Source: JANQEU01 sp965228045 (GTDB lineage Bacteria > Bacteroidota > Bacteroidia > Cytophagales > Cyclobacteriaceae). From it: 64,000 nucleotides of DNA. Shown in pieces: positions 28,280 through 37,136 of this stretch (position 1 is the stretch's first letter; each line of letters starts with the position of its first letter). The translations under genes were made by a program, and so were the position numbers. The notes under the pieces were generated by a model. That model did not search any database, was not told where the DNA came from, and saw only the letters and a program-made list of their open reading frames with translations. The stretch spans positions 2,604,001-2,668,000 of the forward strand of contig OZ245789.1 of the NCBI GenBank assembly GCA_965228045.1, in the 5' to 3' direction.

Positions 28280-28611
28280 TAGTTAAACCCGAATTTGGTT
28301 TGCGATAGATTGGCGTAAAGTGCCTCTCGTTTTGAATGTACTTCTTGAAGCGCTTCATATCCTGATTTGGTTATTTTAAAGTACCTCTTGCGCTTTCCGC
28401 CGCGTTCGGGCGTCGACTCGCCAAATGAACTGGACAGATAACCTTTCGATTCCAACCTGTTTAGAACGGTATGTACGGAGCTAAGCACAACATTTCTATC
28501 CATCTTGCTACGAAGTTCTTTGCGGATAGAGACGGCATAAGCATCCGGATGTAGCGATGCCGTAATTAGTAAAATCAACTCCTCCAATTCGCCAATGTTG
28601 TCTCGGTTCAT
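28279..28611 (-). CDS. PadR family transcriptional regulator
   Basis: 110 residues from ATG 28611 (MNRDNIGELEELILLITASL), the start that fits the PadR winged helix; the longer open frame has an implausible N-terminus. Motifs: LEELILLITASLHPDAYAVSIRKEL, VLSSVHTVLNRLESKGYL and GGKRKRYFKITKSGYEAL. It is coupled to the FtsX-type permease and presumably represses the pair. Operator-like repeats lie upstream. Confidence 0.9.
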   Translation of the reverse strand: MNRDNIGELEELILLITASLHPDAYAVSIRKELRSKMDRNVVLSSVHTVLNRLESKGYLSSSFGESTPERGGKRKRYFKITKSGYEALQEVHSKREALYANLSQTKFGFN

Positions 28612-28620
28612 GCTATTAAA

Positions 28621-28678
28621 TTCTGATTTGTCGATTTTATTATACGGTAAGATGGATATAAAGTTCTGATTTGTCGAT
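28621..28678 (-). promoter_or_regulatory. Direct repeats upstream of the PadR gene
   Basis: The 15-mer TTCTGATTTGTCGAT (plus-strand reading) occurs at 28621-28635 and again at 28664-28678, 43 bp apart (about four helical turns). The first copy starts ten bases before the ATG. Such spacing suits two regulator dimers or looping. Which protein binds is unknown. Confidence 0.5.
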
Positions 28679-28797
28679 AATACCATAGAATTTGCCTTTT
28701 GAAACGAATTCCAGTCCGGGGGAGATTGTGCAGTTACCTGATTTAAGCCAGTTTGATAGATAAATAAAATTAAATGTTGATCATAATGATTATAAAA

Positions 28798-28849
28798 CAA
28801 TGTTTATTAAACATTGCAGTATATCTACCGTATATAGTAGTAATACTAT
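28798..28849. promoter_or_regulatory. Palindromes between PadR gene and small membrane peptide gene
   Basis: A perfect 19-bp palindrome, CAATGTTTATTAAACATTG, is at 28798-28816, and ATAGTA-N4-TACTAT at 28834-28849. Both are placed to control the divergent small-peptide gene (28869) and the PadR operon. PadR proteins bind inverted repeats, so these are the best operator candidates in the 257-bp gap. Confidence 0.5.
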
Positions 28850-28868
28850 CACTGCAAATACAACACAT

Positions 28869-28970
28869 ATGGACGGTAAAACAGACAATCACCTTGAATT
28901 TCACCTGACGTTGTTCTTTGTCATATGCTTCATACTATTGCTACTGGGTCATATTTTTCTTGAGCAATAA
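28869..28970 (+). CDS. 33-residue single-pass membrane peptide
   Basis: ATG-started frame, too short for usual gene finders. A charged N-terminus (MDGKTDNHLEFHLT) is followed by one strongly hydrophobic helix (LFFVICFILLLLGHIFL) and EQ. The codon pattern is protein-like, and it starts 20 bp after a palindrome shared with the divergent PadR operon. Possible roles are a small modulator of a membrane protein such as the permease; this is inference. Confidence 0.45.
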   Translation: MDGKTDNHLEFHLTLFFVICFILLLLGHIFLEQ

Positions 28971-29021
28971 CAGCAGCAGAGAAATCGATGGAAGAGTTTT
29001 TACGAGCTACCGAAGATGTTT

Positions 29022-30035
29022 TCAGTCTTTAAAATACAAGACACTGAAGTAATTTTCTTTCTTCTTCGATTTTATTGAAGCCGGTGTTGATTCACCTGCC
29101 TGATCTGAATAGTACTTATCTTTTTTATCAAGTGTCTGCGTCCAAAAAGATGACGTCAGGCCGAAATAGGCCGACATATCGTAGTTATTGGTAAACCCAG
29201 CCAGTTTAATATCAAATGGGTGGTCCTTTTTTACTTCATACAGCGTATTTGAGTCAAAACCGATGGCTGCTAAAAAGGATTCAAACTCTTCTTTTGTTGG
29301 AAGGTGCCAACCTTCCGGAGCCAACTCCATAGCCTGATCCAGTGTATAATGATAACCATAGACATTGGGATCCTGTGCCTCTTCCTCCGTGGACAATGGA
29401 GTCTTTTCACCGGTTCCTGCCTTGTAGGCAAAATTATCGATCATCACCGTATGTCCGCCAGCTGAATAAGCGCGGTACTTTCTGTTGTCCCGGGAATCTG
29501 TGAATACTTCATGCTCCCGGATGTATCGAACTGAAAGTAGGGACGACTTGGGAAGTGTTCCTGTTGAAACGATGTTGTCCATATCCTTGTCTTTGAAGGT
29601 ATGCATGCCGAAAATAAAGGCACTTTTCTCGTCATGTTGTGGCGTGCACCAATAGTAGGATCCTATGTACGGATCACCCTGGCCTAGGGTATGTTTTTCA
29701 CCTAATTGAAGTCCGGTCTTACCTGTTGATTTAAAGTCCAGTTCACCGGACGTGATTTTACCGTAAAGTCCATCCCGACCATTTACTTCGATGAATTTAT
29801 TGAACTCTTCACGGTGAGGTAATCTCCATCCCAAAGGTGCAAGTTGGAGAGCAGTTTCGTAATCGTATAATACGACTTTTTGACCATCTACATCCACTTC
29901 TACGTACTTGCCCTCTTCAGGAATGACGGACAGATCATTGTCCATAATCTGCAAATCACCGACTAGTGTGACTGATTCCTGGGCAAGTAAAGGCGTAATT
30001 ATAACAGCGATAAAAAGTGTTAGGATTGATCTCAT
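29022..30035 (-). CDS. Secreted protein with two FISUMP domains
   Basis: 337 residues with a signal peptide (1-18, ending LLAQ). Two related halves each carry the FISUMP signature, YETALQLAPLGWRLPHREEF (~60-80) and LDQAMELAPEGWHLPTKEEF (~230-250), and the following YYWCTPQ / SFWTQT segments. The domain is C-lectin-like and common in secreted or lipoprotein families of Bacteroidota and Fibrobacter; activity unknown. Monocistronic by spacing. Confidence 0.85.
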   Translation of the reverse strand: MRSILTLFIAVIITPLLAQESVTLVGDLQIMDNDLSVIPEEGKYVEVDVDGQKVVLYDYETALQLAPLGWRLPHREEFNKFIEVNGRDGLYGKITSGELDFKSTGKTGLQLGEKHTLGQGDPYIGSYYWCTPQHDEKSAFIFGMHTFKDKDMDNIVSTGTLPKSSLLSVRYIREHEVFTDSRDNRKYRAYSAGGHTVMIDNFAYKAGTGEKTPLSTEEEAQDPNVYGYHYTLDQAMELAPEGWHLPTKEEFESFLAAIGFDSNTLYEVKKDHPFDIKLAGFTNNYDMSAYFGLTSSFWTQTLDKKDKYYSDQAGESTPASIKSKKKENYFSVLYFKD

Positions 30036-30126
30036 AGGTTTATTGTTTTGGAAGTTTGATTACCCCGACTTCTCAATTTTGAGCCAGGCAAGGCTTCAAT
30101 ATGGGTGTTTTTTTCAACAAATTAAA

Positions 30127-30738
30127 TTATGAGAGGTGATCCTTATAGCGTTCCCACGACTCTTTAGCCGATTTCATGAGGGCAGGGTAGACGACCCAGT
30201 GGCGAAATGGTTTGATTATCTGCATGTACGCGCGTCCGAAAAATCCTTTTGGTTTCACATACACGGCCATTTGAATGGTGAAATCATCATCCAATGACAC
30301 CCTTCCAAGATGCAGCGCTGCATGAACAGTCTTGTTTTCTATCTCTGACAGGAATTCATTTTCGAGCTGGTAAACCGGGATGAAATCCTCTTTTCCCGGA
30401 TGGATCAGTTCTTCGAAAGACAGATTTTCCTCCAACGCGTATCTTTCCCGGATGCTTCCCGGTATTAGGTAGTCAATAGCGGGCTTTTCGTCCCACTTAA
30501 AGATCTTGCCTAGAAAGAGCCTGATTTTGAATAAAATACCTGCCATACTTCGGGCACTGATCACTTCTTCGTTGGATTTAGAAAAGGCGTCGAGGAATTG
30601 CGCAAGTGAGTGCTCTCTTTTCAGTTTTACAGGCACACGCCAGACATCTTCCAGCTCAAAATCGGGTAGGAGCGCATGGACACGCCAGGGCTGTTTGAGA
30701 TGCTGTTTTTCGTCGATTTTGATTTGGGGGGAAGACAT
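30127..30738 (-). CDS. DUF2867 family protein
   Basis: 203 residues, no signal peptide. LEDVWRVPVKLKREHSLAQFLDAF, then FKIRLFLGKIFKWDE, then SIRERYALEE and the C-terminal FFGRAYMQIIKPFRHWVVYPALM are the DUF2867 pattern. The family has an SRPBCC-like helix-grip fold and no known activity. It lies 22 bp downstream of the SRPBCC gene in the same direction and may be part of the TetR operon. Confidence 0.8.
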   Translation of the reverse strand: MSSPQIKIDEKQHLKQPWRVHALLPDFELEDVWRVPVKLKREHSLAQFLDAFSKSNEEVISARSMAGILFKIRLFLGKIFKWDEKPAIDYLIPGSIRERYALEENLSFEELIHPGKEDFIPVYQLENEFLSEIENKTVHAALHLGRVSLDDDFTIQMAVYVKPKGFFGRAYMQIIKPFRHWVVYPALMKSAKESWERYKDHLS

Positions 30739-30760
30739 AACAATTATTGTGGGTGAATCC

Positions 30761-31276
30761 TTAATTAAGAACTATACGAGCTTCATTCAGATGACTTTTG
30801 AGGTCCTCGTTCATTTGGTTGAAAAGTGCGAGTTGCTCAAAGATCTGCTTTCTGAATAACCTGCTCATGATCCCGGTGAGCTCCCAGGTCTGTGTGAACC
30901 GAACACCACGATCATCCAATTCTTCCAAAATAAAATGATGTGTAGCGGAGAACAACCATTTACCAAGAATGGTCTGACGCGCGGAAAACGAGTGGTTCGG
31001 TACACAGGAAAGTGTTTTGGCTTTGAAACTCGACGCTTTTCCTTTTTCATTGATGATCGTAACGTGGAACTTCCTGTCAATTTCCAGTTGGTCATTCTCT
31101 TTCATAATTAGCATTGAGTTCCAGTTAGGATAGGACCTGAAGTCGGTAATCGTTTCCCAGACATCCTCACGGGGATGCTGTACGTCTGTTTGGATAGAAA
31201 ATTTTGTTTGTGCCATAGATATGCTGTTGATGAAGGTGAGTAGCAATGTGATAATTGATCTGATTAAGTCGCTCAT
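30761..31276 (-). CDS. SRPBCC superfamily protein
   Basis: 171 residues from ATG 31276, which overlaps the TetR stop by 4 bp (ATGA). SRPBCC (START-like) ligand-binding fold: IQTDVQHPREDVWETITDFRSYPNWNSM at the N-terminus, then HHFILEELDDRGVRFTQTWELTG. The first 22 residues (ending ISMAQ) look like a signal peptide; alternatively ATG 31216 gives a cytoplasmic 151-residue protein. Translational coupling favours the long form. Ligand unknown. Confidence 0.8.
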   Translation of the reverse strand: MSDLIRSIITLLLTFINSISMAQTKFSIQTDVQHPREDVWETITDFRSYPNWNSMLIMKENDQLEIDRKFHVTIINEKGKASSFKAKTLSCVPNHSFSARQTILGKWLFSATHHFILEELDDRGVRFTQTWELTGIMSRLFRKQIFEQLALFNQMNEDLKSHLNEARIVLN

Positions 31277-31824
31277 AGGGATAAAATGCCTTTAAGTTCA
31301 GCGTAGACTTTTTCTGCATAGTCGGCCGCCTGCGGCTTGTAACGGATCATTTCATGGTAGCCAATCAGATATTTATAGGTGACGTTTGCCTTGATCAGGG
31401 CGTCCTCTTTGTCCATGCCCAGCTCCCGAAAAAGTTCGGCGGTATATTGAATCCGCTGCTGATCAATATCATCAATGATATTTTGAATGCTCTTTTTCTT
31501 CCTGGCGTACCGTTTTAGATAAAACACAAAATCAATGAAAGGATCCTTTCTGAACGTCACTTCCAGGAGCTTTTTCAGTTTTTCCTGTGCCGTCCCTTCC
31601 TTGTTGGTAAGCTGAATGATTTGACGGGTGTCTGTATCCACCCAGTGATCGACGATCCGATTAATAAACTCTTCCCTTGAGGAGAAATGCCAATAAAAAC
31701 TGGATCGGTTACACTTTAGTTTATCAGCCATCTTGTCCACGATGATGCCAGCTTCACCCTTATCGGCAAATAGCTTAAATCCCAGCTTTATCCAATCTGC
31801 TTTTTCTGCGACAATCTTTGGCAT
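31273..31824 (-). CDS. TetR family transcriptional regulator
   Basis: 183 residues. N-terminal helix-turn-helix: WIKLGFKLFADKGEAGIIVDKMADKLKCNRSSFYWHFSSREEFINRIVDHW, as in TetR. The C-terminal ~120 residues form a helical ligand domain. It is the first gene of an operon with the SRPBCC protein (ATGA overlap) and probably DUF2867. Two identical-core palindromes lie directly upstream of the ATG and are likely its own operators. Confidence 0.92.
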   Translation of the reverse strand: MPKIVAEKADWIKLGFKLFADKGEAGIIVDKMADKLKCNRSSFYWHFSSREEFINRIVDHWVDTDTRQIIQLTNKEGTAQEKLKKLLEVTFRKDPFIDFVFYLKRYARKKKSIQNIIDDIDQQRIQYTAELFRELGMDKEDALIKANVTYKYLIGYHEMIRYKPQAADYAEKVYAELKGILSL

Positions 31825-31828
31825 TTAT

Positions 31829-31886
31829 TAAACACTACTGTTTAGAGCAAAGCTAATGAAGTTCCTTTATTAAACAGTAGTGTTTA
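31829..31886. promoter_or_regulatory. Tandem TetR operators
   Basis: TAAACACTACTGTTTA (31829-31844) and TAAACAGTAGTGTTTA (31871-31886) are reverse complements of each other, both with TAAACA-N4-TGTTTA symmetry, 42 bp apart and starting five bases before the TetR ATG. Both are embedded in a TTTATTAAACA context. This is a typical autorepression layout. Confidence 0.7.
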
Positions 31887-32109
31887 GAAAATTCTATATA
31901 ATTAAACTTTGATGATCAGGTTTCAAATTGAGTATTGATGGTTAATTTAATTCGTAAGCAACCGTACGAGTCATCCTATTGGACCAATCAATTCGTAGTA
32001 GCCTTTTGACGTTATTTGGTAAATACCAGGAAGTGGGTATAGGTCGCAAAGGGTGAAACGTCTATTTTACATAAGTCAAGTCTAAATTCCATCCTAACAA
32101 GTAACTATT

Positions 32110-35100
32110 ATGCGAACCATTTCAATTGATCAGGACTCCTTTATTCATGATTCGGAAAATCAGCGTTTTATAATCCTGCGATCTGATCAGGTAGATGATA
32201 ATGCGGCCTATCTGGAATCCGTTGTGCTGCCCTCGTTGAAGGATCATCAAAATGGTTATAAGATGCCTGGCGTTTGGGGAACCCTGGGTTACGCAGATGA
32301 CGAGAAGACGATTGATTGGGAAGGAATTATTAAATGTTCCAGAAACGGTAATCAGGATTTTTCAGAGGGGTCTTCGGTCTATGAAGAGGTCAGGATTCTG
32401 ATGGACGCCCATGATGAGCTTTCGGATAGTAAGCAGGTGATAGAGAAAGTTGTGAACCTGACAGATTTGTCGATTCCCATTCCGGACGCTTTCAGTTTGG
32501 AAGAATTACCTGGATTAAGACTCACAGTATTCTTAAAGGAGAATGAAGGAGCGCTTGCTTTCTACCAATCCAAAGTTGAAAATACTGAAGATGCTGAACT
32601 TACCTTTATTCAGCCTCAAGCCACACCAGGCAATACAACTAATCGGGATCGGTTGACCTATAAATTCAGCATGCTACCGGACAGGATGTTGGAGGAAATC
32701 CCGGGTATTCCGGGCAGGTTTCAATTGTCGCACATAAAGAACCACGAGGATTTTATCGTAAAAGTGCTGATCTTCAAGAGGCTGCCTGACAATCACACGA
32801 CCTCCATGCTTACTTCTGACAGTATTGTTGGAGACATCGAGGAAAAACTCGCTGAAAAAAGTGATCATTTGTTGGCCAAGAGGCACAGGTTGTTGGTATT
32901 CGACCCATCAAAAGCCCATAAGAAAAGAAAGGCTTTCCGCGTAGCTGAGACAGGCACCATATCTCCTAATGATAGAACACTTCTGCTGATTCACGGAACA
33001 TTTGCTTCCACAAAAGGCTCCTTCGGTGAAGTTTATGATTGGATCAGGGAACTAATGAAGGATGGCGACTATGGGCAGGTTATTGCATTTGATCATCCTA
33101 CCTTGTTTTACGATGCGAAAGGCAACATCGATGTACTTTTTGAATTACTCGATCAAATAGGATTTCAATCATTTAATAAACCAGTAGATATAATAGGAAC
33201 CAGCCAGGGCGGATTGATTGCCCAATGTCTGGCGAACATGGATCAGATTCGGATCAGGGTAGGTAAAGTAAGCCTGGTGGCTTCTGCCAATGGGGTAGAT
33301 TATCTAAGACTTGGAAAGGGCATCACAACAGGCCTCAAACTTTTGAGAAAAGTATTGTTTCGGACAGGTGCTGCACCCGCAGCAATGGTCACAGTGGTAT
33401 TGGAACATTCAGCCGATTGGTTGCTCCGGCAACCTGGTATACAGCTGATGACCCCCGGTCATGAAAAGCTTGAGAGTATCATTTACGATACTCCAAATGA
33501 TGAAACTACCCGTTATCTTCCTATAGCCGGAAATCATTCTTCAAAGAAATTTTTTGGGAGAAATCTGGAAAAGGGAATTGATAAAATCCTGGATGATCAC
33601 AATGACTGGGTGGTAGGAACAAAAAATCAATTTAAAGTTCCAGCCAATTACTGTGTCATAAATGGCTATAGCCCAGGTAAATACAGATACTTCATGCTGT
33701 CTACTTATGACAAGAAGCGCCCTGAAGACAATGAAACGGCACTGCATGGAAATCTTATCGAAATGGACGAAGCCCAGGAAAGAATAGAGCGATTTTTTTC
33801 AGGTCAATATGAAGATACCCTGCAGATTGAACCCTGGTTGATTACGGACCGTTTCGATGCACATTGTCACATTTTTGGGCGGAATGTAATATCCGGCAGA
33901 CTGGTTTTAATGCTTCTGGCTGACCTGAAAAGCTATTTATCTGATACTGTCCCCGGACAGGAGCTGGATGATGTCACTTTGCGTAAAAAACTGGAAGACA
34001 ATTCTGATTTCATGAGGATTGCCTCCAATATATTCAATTACTTCCTGGCAAATAAAGGGGGACTTGAGATGCTTCATGACCTGGAAGAAGCATACCTGGA
34101 TAACAATGCCGATACCTATCGCTACATTCCTCTGATGTTTGACCTGGAAATGTCTTTTAGGAACAAATATGATGAAGACGATGGGCAGCAAAAATTTCAG
34201 GAACTCTTGTCAGATTTCAAGAAGGAAACAGATCATTTTTCTTCCATCATTGACAGGGCTCTTAATCTGTTTGGTGAATCTTCTCTCAGACCAAAGACCA
34301 TCAAGCGCTTAAAGCAAATCAGGCAGGTTCTGAAGGTGATTGACCTTACACCGGAAGGATTGTCTTCCGGTCAAAAGAATAGCTATGAAATACAGAAGAA
34401 AGAGCTGAGACAATTGAAAGTCCAGTACGGAAATGACCTGTTTCCAATGATAGCAACAGATCCTCGAAAACCGGGAATGGCACAGGACATAGCAAAACTG
34501 GTCGGCAGGAACAAGGACTTTCATGGCATCAAACTTTATACGCCGAATGGGTACTCTCCAACAGATCCGCATTTCTTTGATAAGGAGAAGAAATTCATAG
34601 CGGATACAAGTCTTTACCAGTGGTGCATTGACAAGAATGTACCGGTAATGGCACATAATTCTGATGCCGGCTTTGCCACATTTGCAAGGAACCTGGAGGT
34701 TTATGGAGACATCTGTTCACAGGTAGAGGGTACCAATCCACCGGAGTATCGATTGGATTTCAAAGACAAGGAATTGATACAATTTAATAATAATTTTTAC
34801 CCGGAAGGGTTGGGCGAAGCCATCAAAGAAAGGGCCATACGCCTTAATCATCCCAGGATTTGGGAGAAGGTCCTGCATAAATACAAGAAGCTTACCATTT
34901 GTCTGGCTCATATGGGAGGTGGAAACAAAGATTGGCAACACGAGATTGAGGGTCTGATACTTAAATATGACAATGTATATACGGATTTGTCCTGTCAGAC
35001 AGACATAAAGCGGTTAGAATACATTAGGGATTGTTACTTCAGGGAAGATACTCCCGAAAACAAGAAAATACGATCAAGAATTATGTACGGCAGTGATTAC

Positions 35101-35223
35101 TTTTTAAACATGCTCCAGGACATTACTTTCGAAAAATACTATGAACAGTTTGTGCAAGTATTTGGATCAAAAGACCTTAAGATAATGTCCACGGAGGTAC
35201 CCAAAAGTTATCTGGGATTGTAA
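32110..35223 (+). CDS. Alpha/beta-hydrolase (lipase-like) fused to an amidohydrolase-type TIM barrel
   Basis: 1037 residues without a signal peptide. Residues ~1-270 have no recognised domain. ~285-480 form an alpha/beta hydrolase with LLLIHGTFASTKGSF (oxyanion region) and the nucleophile elbow GTSQGGL (Ser365). ~575-1037 resemble a metal-dependent amidohydrolase-2: DAHCHIF (His585, His587), GIKLYTPNGYSPTD, MAHNSDAGF, CLAHMGGGNKD and RIMYGSDYF (Asp). A helical insert sits at ~670-780. The two hydrolases in a single chain suggest an esterase step followed by hydrolysis of a cyclic or carboxylate product, or two independent effectors. No partner gene. Substrate unknown. Confidence 0.78.
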   Translation: MRTISIDQDSFIHDSENQRFIILRSDQVDDNAAYLESVVLPSLKDHQNGYKMPGVWGTLGYADDEKTIDWEGIIKCSRNGNQDFSEGSSVYEEVRILMDAHDELSDSKQVIEKVVNLTDLSIPIPDAFSLEELPGLRLTVFLKENEGALAFYQSKVENTEDAELTFIQPQATPGNTTNRDRLTYKFSMLPDRMLEEIPGIPGRFQLSHIKNHEDFIVKVLIFKRLPDNHTTSMLTSDSIVGDIEEKLAEKSDHLLAKRHRLLVFDPSKAHKKRKAFRVAETGTISPNDRTLLLIHGTFASTKGSFGEVYDWIRELMKDGDYGQVIAFDHPTLFYDAKGNIDVLFELLDQIGFQSFNKPVDIIGTSQGGLIAQCLANMDQIRIRVGKVSLVASANGVDYLRLGKGITTGLKLLRKVLFRTGAAPAAMVTVVLEHSADWLLRQPGIQLMTPGHEKLESIIYDTPNDETTRYLPIAGNHSSKKFFGRNLEKGIDKILDDHNDWVVGTKNQFKVPANYCVINGYSPGKYRYFMLSTYDKKRPEDNETALHGNLIEMDEAQERIERFFSGQYEDTLQIEPWLITDRFDAHCHIFGRNVISGRLVLMLLADLKSYLSDTVPGQELDDVTLRKKLEDNSDFMRIASNIFNYFLANKGGLEMLHDLEEAYLDNNADTYRYIPLMFDLEMSFRNKYDEDDGQQKFQELLSDFKKETDHFSSIIDRALNLFGESSLRPKTIKRLKQIRQVLKVIDLTPEGLSSGQKNSYEIQKKELRQLKVQYGNDLFPMIATDPRKPGMAQDIAKLVGRNKDFHGIKLYTPNGYSPTDPHFFDKEKKFIADTSLYQWCIDKNVPVMAHNSDAGFATFARNLEVYGDICSQVEGTNPPEYRLDFKDKELIQFNNNFYPEGLGEAIKERAIRLNHPRIWEKVLHKYKKLTICLAHMGGGNKDWQHEIEGLILKYDNVYTDLSCQTDIKRLEYIRDCYFREDTPENKKIRSRIMYGSDYFLNMLQDITFEKYYEQFVQVFGSKDLKIMSTEVPKSYLGL

Positions 35224-35278
35224 GACTACCTGCTCTTAAATCGATGACTAGTTGAAAGGGTATCCTGCCTTGCGGAAA

Positions 35279-35869
35279 TCATCGTTCGATGCATTCGCAA
35301 AAGATTTTCCAGAGTGGAAAGGAAACGGTTTCTTCTGTATCTACCCAGGCTCCAAGCCAATTGAATCCCTTGTCGGATATGTCATAAAACCTGATTTTGT
35401 AATAGCCTTCCATCCCGTTTGGAGCCTTTTGAGGTCGATACAGTACCATTTCTCCCGAGTCATCCAGATTTCCACCCCAGGCAGGAAGGCTGGAAGGAGC
35501 GCCTGTGGTGGAGTAATAATGAACGTACCATTTGGCGCTGTCAGCATTGAACTGCCTGATGCTGCCGGAGTGGGTGCCGTCACCCTTGAGGGTTTCGTCC
35601 TGAACAGCCATGCCATTCATGATGTATTTGAACTTCCACTGTGACTTTACAGAATCCGCCCACTCATTATCAGCTCCCCGACTGACAGAGATACAGTCAT
35701 GAAGGCCGATGAGCTTTTGATAGTCCTTTAGCTGAGCAGGGGCATCCGGGTTTAGTTGGCCGAAGGGATATTCCTCTGAAGGCTCATACGTGTATTCCTG
35801 CCCGAAAGCATCTGGTAAAATCAGAACAAAGCATACCACTATGAAGGTGGATAAAATGGAGTTTTTCAT
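35279..35869 (-). CDS. Secreted hypothetical protein (DUF1579-like)
   Basis: 196 residues from ATG 35869, chosen because it gives a clean signal peptide (MKNSILSTFIVVCFVLILPDAFGQ). The mature part has the KLIGLHDCISV ... QWKFKYIMNGMAVQDETL ... SIRQFNADSAKWYVHYYS ... WLGAWVD pattern of a lipocalin-like, DUF1579-type beta-barrel. Role unknown. Monocistronic and convergent with the large hydrolase gene. Confidence 0.7.
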   Translation of the reverse strand: MKNSILSTFIVVCFVLILPDAFGQEYTYEPSEEYPFGQLNPDAPAQLKDYQKLIGLHDCISVSRGADNEWADSVKSQWKFKYIMNGMAVQDETLKGDGTHSGSIRQFNADSAKWYVHYYSTTGAPSSLPAWGGNLDDSGEMVLYRPQKAPNGMEGYYKIRFYDISDKGFNWLGAWVDTEETVSFPLWKIFCECIER

Positions 35870-36022
35870 GGTATCTGAAGTTTTTGAATTCATCATGTCA
35901 GAACATTTTCTAAAAATCGAAAATCGTTAGTTGTGGCAATCATAAGAATTCGATGGGTGTGGACCGGTGCAGCAAAGGGTATTTGCAGTTAACCCGGTTG
36001 TTCTTGCAGTAAATGCGGTGCC

Positions 36023-36895
36023 TTAAGCGAGAGATTGTTCGTTCATCACCTTCTTCAGCGCGCGAATTCCGGATTGTGAAAAGGGAACATCAGAGTGATC
36101 CTTTAGCCTGATGATTGAATTCTGATAATCAATCTGGTCGAGGTAGTAGGTGTTGAAAATAGCGCTGCGATGCACGCGTACAAATCCATAAGGAGAGAGC
36201 TGTTCGGTAAGCTCTTTCATGCTTTTGCGCAGGCTGTAGGATTTGGTTTGGGTATGAACCTTGACGCAATAGTCATCTGACTGAACCCAGATGATCTCCG
36301 ACGATGAAATCACGTGCAATTTTTTACCAACCTTCAACTTCATGGTGATCTCAGCCTCTTTTTCGTTTTGGAGCCTGCTGGCCAGCTGGGATTTTTCGAT
36401 TCTAAGGTCCAGGATTTCAATGGTCTTTTTGTCTATCTCCTGCCTCTGCCAGATGGAAATGGTGAAAAGAACCAGGCCAGCCGATACTATCAGGAAGGTC
36501 AGTCCTTTTTGGTAAAAGAAGAAAAGAAAGTTCTCGAGTAAACCTGACAAGGAGAGGGGCAGATCAAAGCTCAGAAGACTAAGAACAGATATGCCAATCA
36601 AGGTGACCAATAGACTTGCAAGAAGTACTCCCGCTGTTTTCAGGATAAAAGCAGAATCAAATCCTGCTTCATTCCTGACCCATTTAAATACCAGCAGGAA
36701 AACTGGCACATGAATGATCAAGTAGATGGCCCATCTAATCAGATGACCTTTTAAAAGGGCTAAAAAAGACACAGGAATTCCTTCAGGATACAGATCAAAA
36801 GTATCCAGGTAGTACTTCTGCTGAAAAGCGTCAAACAGGACGATTCCCAATATGAATATCAGTATGGGTAGCTGTTTCAATTTGCTCTGAAACAT
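36023..36895 (-). CDS. Membrane-anchored LytTR-domain transcription regulator
   Basis: 290 residues from ATG 36895 (an in-frame TTG lies three codons upstream). Four hydrophobic helices in residues ~8-160, a coiled-coil linker (~150-180, RQEIDKKTIEILDLRIEKSQLASRL) and a LytTR domain at ~190-290 (KVGKKLHVISSSEIIWVQSDDYCVKVHT ... GFVRVHRSAIFNTYYLDQID). Probably senses an envelope signal and binds DNA directly. Target genes are unknown. Confidence 0.87.
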   Translation of the reverse strand: MFQSKLKQLPILIFILGIVLFDAFQQKYYLDTFDLYPEGIPVSFLALLKGHLIRWAIYLIIHVPVFLLVFKWVRNEAGFDSAFILKTAGVLLASLLVTLIGISVLSLLSFDLPLSLSGLLENFLFFFYQKGLTFLIVSAGLVLFTISIWQRQEIDKKTIEILDLRIEKSQLASRLQNEKEAEITMKLKVGKKLHVISSSEIIWVQSDDYCVKVHTQTKSYSLRKSMKELTEQLSPYGFVRVHRSAIFNTYYLDQIDYQNSIIRLKDHSDVPFSQSGIRALKKVMNEQSLA

Positions 36896-37136
36896 ATAAG
36901 ACAATTATAATGAAGGTTTCCCCATTGTGGATGGTTTGGAAAGGGGTCTGTGTTAAAGAACTTGAAACCAAGTCGAGGAAAATACTTTGAACATCAACGG
37001 AAATATCTATTAAAAATGATAAAGGGCCCAGACTAATTCAGGTGAATTCAGGTTACACTTCCGTCATACGAAATATACCCAAAGGTAGGTATTGTATTTC
37101 AACATTGACAATTCTATTCTTGCTAAAAGATTAGTC

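Noticed and set aside
28612..28800. N-terminal extension of the PadR protein
   Set aside because: The 63 extra residues do not resemble a PadR N-terminus and contain the operator-like direct repeats; ATG 28611 fits the family.
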